The notes under the pieces are model-generated. The model was not told the origin of the DNA, did not search any database, and saw only the letters and a program-made list of their open reading frames with translations. A stretch of 64,000 nt of DNA from Archangium sp. GTDB lineage: Bacteria > Myxococcota > Myxococcia > Myxococcales > Myxococcaceae. Below are positions 34,769 through 42,626 of the stretch, one piece after another. The translations under genes and the position numbers were made by a program. The stretch covers positions 1 to 64,000 of the forward strand of contig JAUXRX010000057.1 in assembly GCA_030681645.1 (NCBI GenBank), read 5' to 3'. The stretch's first letter is position 1; each line of letters starts with the position of its first letter.

Positions 34769-35389
34769 TCAGTGGTGCGCCTGCCGCCGTGCCGCCTCGA
34801 TCACCAGCGCCAGCAGCGATCGTGAAGCGGTGACGCGCTGACCTTCGACGCGGGACCGCAGCGCGACGGCGAGGTCCCACGCTTCCTGCGAGAGGAGCGG
34901 GCGGCGCGCGGCCTTCCGGCCCTCGCTGGTGACGAGAATGGAGAGCTCGCCCGACTTCGTGTCGAGCAGCACGTCGATGTCCTCGCGAGGCGTCTTGCCC
35001 GCCAGCAGGATCACCGCCCCCAGGTCGCTCACCGAGCGGGGAACGAAGTCGGCCAGCGTGGTGGGGAAGATCGCGTCGTTGACCGCCTTGAGCACGTGGC
35101 CGGTGACCGAATCGACCCACGGCACGTTCTGCTGGTAGCGCGCGAGCGCGGGCCCGATGTCGCGCAGATCGGACCGGGTCAGCTCTTCGACCTGGTCGCC
35201 CTCGTGCGTCACGATGCGGAACTCGCCGGACAGCTCGACGAAGCGCAGCTCGACGTCGCGGCCACCGACGTTGCCTTGCACGGCGGCTTCGCCCGAGTCT
35301 TCGATGCGCTCCACCTTCGAGACGCGAAACGACTGAAAGGGGCGGCGCTTGTTGGGGAATCGGGGGGCGTGGTCGCTGTCGCTCATCAT
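34769..35389 (-). CDS. hypothetical protein
   Basis: A 206-residue soluble protein with no signal peptide or membrane helix. It shows beta strands early (FQSFRVSKVERIEDSGEAAVQGNV, ELRFVELSGEFRIVTHEGDQ), a middle with TRSDLRDIGPALARYQQ, and a helical end. No family recognised. Start either ATG at 35389 or the next codon. Nearest genes are the transpeptidase downstream and the nuclease remnant upstream. Confidence 0.65.
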   Translation of the reverse strand: MMSDSDHAPRFPNKRRPFQSFRVSKVERIEDSGEAAVQGNVGGRDVELRFVELSGEFRIVTHEGDQVEELTRSDLRDIGPALARYQQNVPWVDSVTGHVLKAVNDAIFPTTLADFVPRSVSDLGAVILLAGKTPREDIDVLLDTKSGELSILVTSEGRKAARRPLLSQEAWDLAVALRSRVEGQRVTASRSLLALVIEAARRQAHH

Positions 35390-35470
35390 CTGAGAGAGTT
35401 CTCACAGATGCCTGCCGGCTTCACGCGACACCCGGCCGGACCTTGCGCGACAGGCAAAACAACAGTTATT

Positions 35471-36546
35471 TCAAGACATTGAGGCCCGCTGGCGCCCCGG
35501 TGCGGGGGTTTGGGCCCGGGTGACGCTCGCCCGCGCCGCCTCGAGCGCCTTGCGAAACCGCGCCTCGAGCACATCGCGGGGCGGGAGCTGGGTCAGGTAC
35601 TCGGCGACGTGGATGTTGTCGCGGTCGAGCTGGAGGTACTCCACCGTCTCGCTCCGTTTCCCCGCGCAGAGGATGAGCGCGACCGGCGCCTCTTCGCCGC
35701 GCTGCCGCTCATGGCGATCGAGCCAGCTCAGGTAGAACTTCACCTGCCCCGCGTCGGCCGGCCGGAAGTCCCCAGCTTCAGCTCGACGACCACGAGGCGC
35801 TTCATCAGCCGGTGGAAGAAGAGGAGGTCGATGTAGAAGTCCTCGCCTCGCACGCTGATGCGCTTCTGCCGCTCGATGAACGCGAAGCCCACGCCGAGCT
35901 CGAGCAGGAAGCTCTGGATCTCGCGCAGCAGCGCCGACTCGAGATCCTTCTCGCTGTACGAGTCGCGCAAGCCGAGGAACCCGAGCAGGTACGGATCGCG
36001 GAAGACGAGCGCCGGAGACATCGCGTCGGTCTTGCGGAGCGCGTCGAGCTCCTTCCGGATGAGCGCCTGCGGCTTCTTCGAGAGCGCGGTCCGCTCGTAG
36101 AGCATGCCCTGCACCTTGTGCTGCAGCACCCGCGTGCTCCACCGCTCGACCCGGCAGAGCTCTGCGTAGAAGTCTCGTTTGAGCGGCTCGTCGAGATAGA
36201 TGAGCGTCTTGAAGTGACTCCACGTCAATTGTCTCCGCAGTGCGGAGACAATTGCCTCGTCGGGGAATTGCTCGGCGAAACGCACCATGTGGCGGAGTGA
36301 TTTCTCGTCGAAGCCGCGGCCGTACTCCCGCTCGAGCCGTTGCCCGAGCGCCGAGAGAATCTCGCCGCCGTACTTCGCGCGGCGCTGCTCGAGCACGTCC
36401 TGCCGAATGCGCACGCCGATCTGCCAATACAGCGTGGTGAGCGCCGCGTTCGCGGCCTGCACCACCTGCCCGCGCGTCGACTCGATCAGCGCGCCGATGT
36501 CCGTCGCCAACTTCCCCACGCCCTTCACCGCCAGCTTGTTGGTCAT
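35471..36546 (-). pseudogene. DUF1016 (YhcG-type) PDDEXK nuclease, frameshifted
   Basis: The start MTNKLAVKGVGKL leads into the DUF1016 N-terminal domain (LYWQIGVRIRQDVLEQRRAKYG, RQLTWSHFKTLIYLDEPLKRDFY) and the C-terminal nuclease with DFYIDLLFFHRLMKRLVVVELKLG (Asp and Glu-x-Lys of the PD-(D/E)xK core). The frame then breaks at a run of four G (35770-35773). If one G is added, it continues as GDFRPADAGQVKFYLSWLDRHE to ETVEYLQLD and a stop at 35471, so a single-base deletion has split the gene. This may be real inactivation or a sequencing error. A 29-bp inverted repeat lies in the coding sequence at 36226-36254. Confidence 0.8.
36226..36254. repeat. 29-bp perfect inverted repeat inside the DUF1016 gene
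   Basis: CAATTGTCTCCGCA, then one G, then TGCGGAGACAATTG: two perfect 14-bp arms around a single base. The coding frame reads IVSALRRQLTW here, a well conserved DUF1016 motif. Confidence 0.9.
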
Positions 36547-36612
36547 CGTCACACCATGCCAGTGGGGTCTGACACTCGACGCGTCACCGGGCGGCCAGGA
36601 CAGGATGCGCGC

Positions 36613-36806
36613 ATGCGCCTTCCGCTGCTGGCATTGGTGGTCCTGGGCGCCGTGCGGACCCTGGACCTGCATCGGCTGTTGCGGCACCGACGGTACCCGG
36701 GCGTGCTGAGCACGGCCTGTGGCAACGACGGCGGGTTCGTCTCACCTTCCGGGGGCGGGCTGCACCACCGGCAGCTGCGACTCGCTCGGCTACTGCACCT
36801 GGCTAG
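36613..36806 (+). pseudogene. frameshifted Cys-rich small lipoprotein
   Basis: ATG at 36613 starts MRLPLLALVVLGAV, a signal peptide. If one base is removed near 36651, the text becomes VLGACGPWTCIGCCGTDGT with a good lipobox; a base added near 36701 gives LSTACGNDGGF, and another removed near 36758 gives GCTTGSCDSLGYCTW. Three shifts at or near G/C runs turn the region into one Cys-rich lipoprotein typical of this organism. I read it as a decayed gene, or as errors in sequence. A family B repeat follows at 36810. Confidence 0.4.
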
Positions 36807-36809
36807 TGG

Positions 36810-36852
36810 GCCCCTCACCCCGGCCCTCTCCCCGCTGCGCAGGGAGAGGGAG
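36810..36852. repeat. family B dispersed repeat
   Basis: CCCCTCACCCCGGCCCTCTC continuing to CCCGCTGCGCAGGGAGAGGG. It lies across the end of the next gene's intergenic space. Confidence 0.75.
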
Positions 36853-36858
36853 CGCAGC

Positions 36859-38145
36859 TCAGGGCGAGAGGATGATGCGCGGGGCCGTCAGCGCCTGCCG
36901 CACCTGCGCGAGCGCGGGCTCTGACGCGGCCTCGGCCTCGGTCATGCGCCGCACGTAGATGTCCTTGCCGGAAGCCACCGACTGCTTGAGCTCGGTGAGC
37001 AGCGTCATGGCGGCGTCCAGCATCGTCTTCGCCTCCTGCGCGCCCTTCGCCTCAGCGCTCACCCCGCCCTTCTCCTTCAGGTGATCACCGAAGCGCTTGA
37101 TCGCGTCGCGCGTCTTCTGCGGATCGAACGCGGCGAGCGCTTCCTTCACCGAGTCGGTGCCCACCTTGATCAACCGCACCTGCGTGCTGCCGCGGAACTC
37201 GGGCGCCGGCACCTGGAGATCGGGGAACGCGCCCAGCAGCGCCTCTTCGGACGCCTTGAACTGAAACGGCACCACGTCGAGGAACAGGAAGAGCGGGTCG
37301 ATGCCCTGCTTCGCCGCGGCGACCTCCTCGTCGTCGAGCGGCGGGAACGTGGCCGGCGCGCCCACGAAGAGCAGCGGCATCACCACTTCCTGCCAGAACT
37401 CTTCGGCGGCGGGGCCGGTGTTGGTGGTCGAGGCGACGAGCAGGCCCACCGTCTCCACCACGCGGGGCGCGCGGGCGGCCTGGGTGATGACGGGCTTGCC
37501 TCCCTCGAGCCGGCTGAGCGCGCCGAGCAGCTGCTGCTCGAGCTGCTTCTTGATCTCCGGGGGCAGCCGGGGCGCGCGGTTGATCGCGTCGCGCAGATCG
37601 ATGGTCAGCTTCTCGGGCGCCGAGTCCCACGCCTGCTTGAGCTTCGCCGGGTCGACGCCGACCACCTGCACGAAGCCGGGATCGAACAGCCGCATGTAGT
37701 CCTCGGGGCCCAGCCGCATCGGCTGCCCGCCGCCCGCGCCGAACTTCGCCTGCGCCAGCGCGCTGCGGATGCTCTTGGTCACCTCGTCGACCCGCTCGAG
37801 CTTGCCCTGGCTCAGCGCATCGACCACCGCGCCGAACGGGGCGAGCATGATCAGCGCCTCGGGGAAGCCCAGCGATGCGCCCTCGGGCGTCTCGCGGTAC
37901 GGGAACCAGAACGCCTGGTACTCGGCGTGGAGCCGCTCGCCCATCGCCGCCGCCAGCCCCAACGCGATCACCTGGTGCTCGGGCTGCGAAGGATTGAACG
38001 GGCCGCCCAGCAGCTTGATCACGCCCTTCTCGATGTCGGCCCAGCTGTCCTTGACGAGATCGACCGGCTTGCCCTCGGCCTGCGTGAGGACGGCGGTCAC
38101 CTGCTGAAACGCGGAATCGAGCTGCGGAGGTCGGGGCATCGACAT
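36859..38145 (-). CDS. hypothetical protein
   Basis: A 428-residue soluble protein with no signal peptide, mostly helical, with long stretches such as RLPPEIKKQLEQQLLGALSRL and ALGLAAAMGERLHAEYQAFWFPYRETPEG. No family recognised. It lies 20 bases downstream of the TetR gene, same direction, so the regulator and this gene may be one transcript. Confidence 0.7.
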   Translation of the reverse strand: MSMPRPPQLDSAFQQVTAVLTQAEGKPVDLVKDSWADIEKGVIKLLGGPFNPSQPEHQVIALGLAAAMGERLHAEYQAFWFPYRETPEGASLGFPEALIMLAPFGAVVDALSQGKLERVDEVTKSIRSALAQAKFGAGGGQPMRLGPEDYMRLFDPGFVQVVGVDPAKLKQAWDSAPEKLTIDLRDAINRAPRLPPEIKKQLEQQLLGALSRLEGGKPVITQAARAPRVVETVGLLVASTTNTGPAAEEFWQEVVMPLLFVGAPATFPPLDDEEVAAAKQGIDPLFLFLDVVPFQFKASEEALLGAFPDLQVPAPEFRGSTQVRLIKVGTDSVKEALAAFDPQKTRDAIKRFGDHLKEKGGVSAEAKGAQEAKTMLDAAMTLLTELKQSVASGKDIYVRRMTEAEAASEPALAQVRQALTAPRIILSP

Positions 38146-38165
38146 GGTTCGCGGCTCGTATCACG

Positions 38166-38774
38166 TCACGGGCGAATCGAAATCCCCTCGAACATGAGTC
38201 CGGTGCTGGCCGCGATCCACCGCTCCAGCACCTCGGTGGCCTCGCCCGCCGCCGCCACGTGGCGCACCCCTTCGAAGATCATCGAGTTGATCGCCAGGGC
38301 GGTGAGCTCGGTGTCGAGCGCCGGCCTCAAGAAGCCACGCGCCACGCCGTTGTCCAGGTAGGCCTGCGTCGAGCTGCCGAAGAACGTGACCGCGGCCTGC
38401 AGCTTCTCGTTCAACTCCACGCTGATGCCGGGCGCCTCGACGAAGAGCAGCCGCGCCAGCGAGCGGTTCTTCTGGAACGCGGCGAAGAGCGCGCGCGCGA
38501 TCCGCTCGACCTGCGTGCGGTACTCGGAAAGCGAGGTGCTCGCGGTGGGACTCTCTGACGCCAGCACCAGCGTCACCTCGCCCATCACCTCTTCGATCAC
38601 CGCGTGGAAGACGTCGAGCTTGCTCTGGAAATAGCGGTAGAAAGTGCCGAGCCCCATGTCGAGGTGTTTGGCGATCTGCCCCACCGTCGTCGCGTGGTAG
38701 CCGCGCTTCGCGAACACGGCCGCCGCCGCCTCGAGGATCGCTCTTCGTTTTTCCTCAGTCTTGACGCGGGCCAT
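38166..38774 (-). CDS. TetR-family transcriptional regulator
   Basis: A 202-residue TetR-type repressor: N-terminal helix-turn-helix (KRRAILEAAAAVFAKRGYHATTVGQIAKHLDMGLGTFYRYFQSKLDVFHAVIEEV) and a helical ligand domain. The start at 38774 follows AGAGGA; a longer frame adds 14 residues. It is divergent from a membrane protein gene and upstream of a hypothetical gene. A TTGAA/TTCAA palindrome just ahead of it (38783-38794) may be its operator. Confidence 0.92.
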   Translation of the reverse strand: MARVKTEEKRRAILEAAAAVFAKRGYHATTVGQIAKHLDMGLGTFYRYFQSKLDVFHAVIEEVMGEVTLVLASESPTASTSLSEYRTQVERIARALFAAFQKNRSLARLLFVEAPGISVELNEKLQAAVTFFGSSTQAYLDNGVARGFLRPALDTELTALAINSMIFEGVRHVAAAGEATEVLERWIAASTGLMFEGISIRP

Positions 38775-38782
38775 GTTTCCTC

Positions 38783-38803
38783 TTGAAGATTCAACAGCTT
38801 GAA
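38783..38803. promoter_or_regulatory. candidate TetR operator
   Basis: TTGAAGATTCAA is a perfect palindromic pair of TTGAA half-sites, followed four bases later by a third TTGAA. It lies in the AT-rich 106-base gap between the divergent regulator and membrane protein genes, the usual place for a TetR site. No promoter boxes are firm. Confidence 0.35.
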
Positions 38804-38880
38804 CACCAATCCGCAACCGGCTTGTGATTTCTATAACGGTAATGATACATCACTCTCGTTTTCATTTCACCGGGGGTTCC

Positions 38881-39672
38881 ATGGTTCAGGTCGATGTCTT
38901 CTGGTCGTACGGAATCGGGGCGGGCCTGGGGCTGGCGAGCGCGGCGAGCACCCGGGTCGAGAAGGTCCGGGACCACGCCTTTCAGACGCTGCTCTTCCTG
39001 GCGATCGTCTTCGCGCCCTCGGGCTTCGTGCTGCTCTGGAACTTCCCCTCGTGGGAGACGATGCACGTCGGCACGAGAGACCTTCCGGGCTGGCTGGTGG
39101 CGCTCTTCGGGGTCACCAACATCACGCAGGGGCTGCTCGGCTTCGCGGTGGCGCGGTGGCTGTGCGCGCGCGGCCGGGCGTTCAGCGCGTATCTGCACTG
39201 GGTGGGCGGCTACTTCGGAATGTTCTTCATCCTCGTGCATGGCTGGGACGGCAGCGGCTACCAGCGCTTCTTCTCCCCGACGCGTGAGGCGCTGACGGGG
39301 TGGACGTGGAGCACGGCCGCGGCGTGGCTCACCTCCCCCGTGGCGATCACGCTGATGGTGATGGGCGTGGTGCTCATTCCCTGGCTGGTCGGCCTGACGG
39401 TGAGCTGGCTGCGGGAAAGCGGTCGCGCGCCTGGTGCGGCGGCGTTGAGCGCCTCGGTGCTGGGTCTGCTGGTGATCGGGCTTCCTGCCATCGCCATCAC
39501 CTCGAGCGTGATGGTGCGGCAGGCTGGCGTGGTGGGCGGGCTGCTCGGCACGGTGGCCCTGTTCGGGGTGCTCTGCGCGCCGCGCTTCGGGTTGCTGCGC
39601 CGGCACTTCGAGTCGCTCGGGTTCGAGGTGGCGCTCGAGAGCCCCGCGACTCCGCTCGGGGTGACCAGTTGA
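38881..39672 (+). CDS. integral membrane protein
   Basis: A 263-residue protein with about seven hydrophobic segments (LFLAIVFAPSGFVLLW, WLVALFGVTNITQGLLGFAVA, WVGGYFGMFFILVHG, ITLMVMGVVLIPWLVGLTV, VLGLLVIGLPAIAITSS, VVGGLLGTVALFGVLCA). No family recognised. The last residues (PATPLGVTS) are encoded by a family A repeat at 39643-39665. Start at 38881 preferred over an upstream ATG because of GGGGG just ahead. The SDR gene starts on its stop (TTGA). Confidence 0.78.
   Translation: MVQVDVFWSYGIGAGLGLASAASTRVEKVRDHAFQTLLFLAIVFAPSGFVLLWNFPSWETMHVGTRDLPGWLVALFGVTNITQGLLGFAVARWLCARGRAFSAYLHWVGGYFGMFFILVHGWDGSGYQRFFSPTREALTGWTWSTAAAWLTSPVAITLMVMGVVLIPWLVGLTVSWLRESGRAPGAAALSASVLGLLVIGLPAIAITSSVMVRQAGVVGGLLGTVALFGVLCAPRFGLLRRHFESLGFEVALESPATPLGVTS
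39643..39665. repeat. family A repeat forming a protein C-terminus
   Basis: CCCCGCGACTCCGCTCGGGG then TGAC. In the membrane protein frame this gives PATPLGVTS just before the stop. Confidence 0.75.
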
Positions 39673-40517
39673 GCGCCCCGGGCCGGACCGTCTTCATCAC
39701 CGGCGCCACGGGCGGCATCGGCCGGGCGCTGGTGCAGCACTTCCTCCGCGACGGGTGGACGGTGTTCGCAGGGTGCCTCGGAGGCGCCCCGGCGGATCCC
39801 GGGGCGGTCCACGTCCCGCTCGACGTCACGAGCGACGCCTCGGTGAAGGCCGCGCGCGAGCAGGTGGGCGTGCCCGACCTGCTCATCAACAACGCGGGCA
39901 TCGGCCTGCTCGGCCCCATGGCGGAGCTGCCCGACGAGGTGCTCACCCGCCAGTTCGACGTCAACGTGCGCGGGCTGGCGCGCGTCACCCGCGCGTTCGC
40001 GCCCGACATGTGCCGGCGCGGGCACGGGCGCATCATCAACATCAGCAGCCTGGTGGGCGTGTTCACCCTGCCCTGGTTCGGCGCCTACGCGGCCACCAAG
40101 CACGCGGTCGAGGCGATGTCCGACGCACTGCGCATGGAGCTCGCACCCTTCGGTGTCCGCGTGTCGATCGTCGAGCCGTCGATCGTGGGCACGGCCTTCG
40201 TGGACAACGCGGTGGTGTCGCTGCAGCGCGCCGCCCGGAACTCGCAGTGGACCGACGCGCTCGAAGAGACCGTCGCGCGGCGCGGGTTCATGTCGCCGGT
40301 GCAGATCCCCCCCTCGCAGGTGGCCGCGGTGGTGTTGCGCGCGGCGAACTCGAGGTCCCCGGGCGCGCGGTATCGCGTCGGCGCGCTGGCTTCGCTGCTC
40401 CTGCGGCTCGGACGGCTCCTGCCCGTCTCGATCCTCGACGTCCTCCTCCGCTCGCTCACCGGACTGCGGGCAAAACGACCTGTCCACCCTCGCCTCCCCC
40501 AGGAAACCCCTTCATGA
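39669..40517 (+). CDS. short-chain dehydrogenase/reductase
   Basis: A 282-residue classical SDR: TGATGGIGR cofactor motif at the start, DLLINNAGIG, NISSLVG with the catalytic Ser, and YAATKHAVEA with Tyr-x3-Lys. The start is a TTG overlapping the stop of the membrane protein gene (TTGA). The C-terminal part (LLLRLGRLLPVSILDVLLRSLTG) is hydrophobic, as in membrane-linked SDRs of lipid metabolism. Substrate cannot be set by eye. The next gene overlaps its stop by ATGA. Confidence 0.9.
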   Translation: MSAPGRTVFITGATGGIGRALVQHFLRDGWTVFAGCLGGAPADPGAVHVPLDVTSDASVKAAREQVGVPDLLINNAGIGLLGPMAELPDEVLTRQFDVNVRGLARVTRAFAPDMCRRGHGRIINISSLVGVFTLPWFGAYAATKHAVEAMSDALRMELAPFGVRVSIVEPSIVGTAFVDNAVVSLQRAARNSQWTDALEETVARRGFMSPVQIPPSQVAAVVLRAANSRSPGARYRVGALASLLLRLGRLLPVSILDVLLRSLTGLRAKRPVHPRLPQETPS

Positions 40518-40993
40518 TGCCCGCCTCCTCCCCGCTGCCATCTCCCCGCCAGGTTCCTCCGCCCGGAGCACGCCACATGAACGTCGAGGGCTTCACCTTC
40601 ACTCCGCCCGCGGGCTTTCGCACCGAAGAGCAGACCATCGCGCTCCGCATGGGCGTCGATGGCCCCGCGCCAAGCCTGATCGTCCAGAGCAAGCCCGCGC
40701 GGGCCGGCGTCTCGCTCGAGGAGCTCGCTGGCCAGACGTTCTCCGAGCTGAGCCAGACCATTCCCGGAATGAAGGGCGCCAGCCGCTCGGAGTTCACCTT
40801 CGCCGACGGCGGCACCGGCATCGTGCTCGCCTACAACTTCCCCACCGCCACCGGGGAGCTGCGCCAGTACTTCGTGCTCCGCCTCGACAAGCAGCGCCTG
40901 TGCACCGTCACGCTCACGCTGCCGTCCGCGTCGCTCACCGAGGGCAACGCGCGGCTCTTCATGTCTGCCATCGCTTCCATCACGCCCGCCTGA
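40514..40993 (+). CDS. DUF1795/DcrB-like protein (EagR-type)
   Basis: A 159-residue protein (138 if the ATG at 40577 is the true start) with the pattern of the DcrB/DUF1795 family: FTFTPPAGFRTEEQT, SLEELAGQTFSELSQ, GGTGIVLAYNF, LRQYFVLRLDKQRLCTVTLTLP. Some family members are EagR chaperones of type VI secretion effectors, but no PAAR or VgrG gene is in the window. The first ATG overlaps the SDR stop (ATGA), and the haloperoxidase-like gene follows 11 bases on. Confidence 0.7.
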   Translation: MMPASSPLPSPRQVPPPGARHMNVEGFTFTPPAGFRTEEQTIALRMGVDGPAPSLIVQSKPARAGVSLEELAGQTFSELSQTIPGMKGASRSEFTFADGGTGIVLAYNFPTATGELRQYFVLRLDKQRLCTVTLTLPSASLTEGNARLFMSAIASITPA

Positions 40994-41004
40994 GGACCTG
41001 ACCC

Positions 41005-42006
41005 ATGCCGAAGATCACTGGAAACCAGCCGCGGTCCATCACTCCCCAGGCGCCCGCGGAGAAGCCGGTCGCGAGCGCGCAGGTCGAAGCGACGAAGACC
41101 GCCGGCTGGGCCGCGAAGGCCGGTCAGGCCGCGCCCGCCGCCGCCGCTGCGCCGATTCCGGATCGCCAGAAGGAGATCGTCTGCCCGGTGCTCGGGTCGA
41201 TGGTGAAGGAAGGCCGGATCAAGCTCGAGCCTGACGGCACCCTGAAGCTGTCCGACCTGCGCGCGGCCACAAAGGACCTGCAGATGGATGCGGGCTTGCG
41301 CGGCGGCCTCACCGCGACGGGCTTCATCGCCAACACGCCGGGCGACATCATGCACAACACCCTGCACGGCGAGATGAACGTGCTCGACCTGCGCTCGGGC
41401 TCGATCAAACACCCGGGCGACAGCGCCATCCTCACGGGCGGAAAGTTCGACCAGTCGAAGTTCGACGCGCTCGTCTCGCACGCCGAGGGCGGCGTGATGA
41501 CCACCGACTCGTTCGCGAAGGCGATCAGCGCCAACGTTCAGCGCGATCTCGTCCCCGGGCAGAAGATCGACACCCTGCTGCGCGGGAAGAACTTCTCGGC
41601 CGTCGAGTTCGGCGCGCTGCTGGCGAGCTTCGGCACGCCTGATCCGAAGAGCGGAAAGCTCGGCATCTCCGTCGAAGACATGCGCGCGCTCTACCAGGAC
41701 AAGAAGCTGCCCCCGGCCAACAAGGCCACCCTGGTGGAAGCGACCGCGCTCACCGCGTCACTCACCCTCAAGGCAGACGCTGCGCTCGCGGGCTCGGCGT
41801 TCAGATCGCTGGCGACGGCGACCGGGCTGTCCGACGCGGGCGCGCGCATCTCACAGGGCCGCGAGGCGGGAGGCACCGCGGGAGGCCAGGCCGCCATCGG
41901 CGCGGGCAAGGCCGCGAACTGCCCTCACATGGCGAAGGCCGGCCAGGTTCCGCGCAACGTGAACGACGTGGTCAACGCGCACACGCCCGCCGGGCTCTCC
42001 GAGTAG
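41005..42006 (+). CDS. haloperoxidase-like (Peroxidase_2) protein
   Basis: A 333-residue protein with a Pro/Ala-rich start, no signal peptide, then a stretch like heme-thiolate (Peroxidase_2) haloperoxidases: CPVLGSMVKEGRIKLEPDGTLKLSDLRAA, beginning with the Cys-Pro that carries the heme in the family, and later MHNTLHGEMNVLDLRSG...IKHPGDSAIL, where the family has the catalytic Glu-His region. The match is partial. Another CPH is at the end (NCPHMAKAG). It follows the DUF1795 gene and may work with it. Confidence 0.55.
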   Translation: MPKITGNQPRSITPQAPAEKPVASAQVEATKTAGWAAKAGQAAPAAAAAPIPDRQKEIVCPVLGSMVKEGRIKLEPDGTLKLSDLRAATKDLQMDAGLRGGLTATGFIANTPGDIMHNTLHGEMNVLDLRSGSIKHPGDSAILTGGKFDQSKFDALVSHAEGGVMTTDSFAKAISANVQRDLVPGQKIDTLLRGKNFSAVEFGALLASFGTPDPKSGKLGISVEDMRALYQDKKLPPANKATLVEATALTASLTLKADAALAGSAFRSLATATGLSDAGARISQGREAGGTAGGQAAIGAGKAANCPHMAKAGQVPRNVNDVVNAHTPAGLSE

Positions 42007-42030
42007 GTCGACCTGCGCGATAGTCGTGGC

Positions 42031-42615
42031 ATGGAGATCTGGTCGAACGACCTCTTCGATCGAGAGGCTGATCCGTCGCTCGAGAGCGGCCACGCGGAGC
42101 TCGACGGCGCGCTGCGGGCGCTGTGGAAGCTGGTGCTCGAGCAGGGCGTGCAAGACGACGGGCAGCCGACCTTCACCGACTTCCAGCTGCGCCTCGAGGG
42201 CAGGCCGTCGGTGTTCATTCCACGCGATCCAGCACGAAACCCCGAGCTGGCCCTGCTGCGTTCACTGCGCCACGAGGCTGACTTCTACGGGGCGCTCGCA
42301 TCCGTCCACGCCTCGCAGCTGGGGCGGGCGTTCGACTTCGGGCCGTTTCTCGACCTCGGGCCGCCGTCAGAGACCGTGAAGATCGCGGACGTCCTCCGGG
42401 GGGCGCTGTCGATCACCGAGCCGCTGAAACGCGACGGCCTCGCCTGGCGGGCCGGCCCCCTGAGCGTGGGCGCGGGGTGGGCGGTCCGGCTTGACGGGCT
42501 CGAGTTCAAGGGGAAGCCGGTGCGCTTCGTCGTCACAGCCGGGAAGGTCGAGAGTGACGACTCTCCCGCCACGCAGCCGCTGAGGGACGCGCTCCTCGCG
42601 GCCGGGCTCTGCTAA
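42031..42615 (+). CDS. hypothetical protein
   Basis: A 194-residue soluble protein with no signal peptide: AELDGALRALWKLVLEQ, FQLRLEGRPSVFIPRDP, AFDFGPFLDLGPPSE. No family recognised. It lies 24 bases after the haloperoxidase-like gene and 11 bases before the next lipoprotein gene, so it is probably part of the same transcript. Confidence 0.65.
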   Translation: MEIWSNDLFDREADPSLESGHAELDGALRALWKLVLEQGVQDDGQPTFTDFQLRLEGRPSVFIPRDPARNPELALLRSLRHEADFYGALASVHASQLGRAFDFGPFLDLGPPSETVKIADVLRGALSITEPLKRDGLAWRAGPLSVGAGWAVRLDGLEFKGKPVRFVVTAGKVESDDSPATQPLRDALLAAGLC

Positions 42616-42626
42616 GCCTTTGGCCC

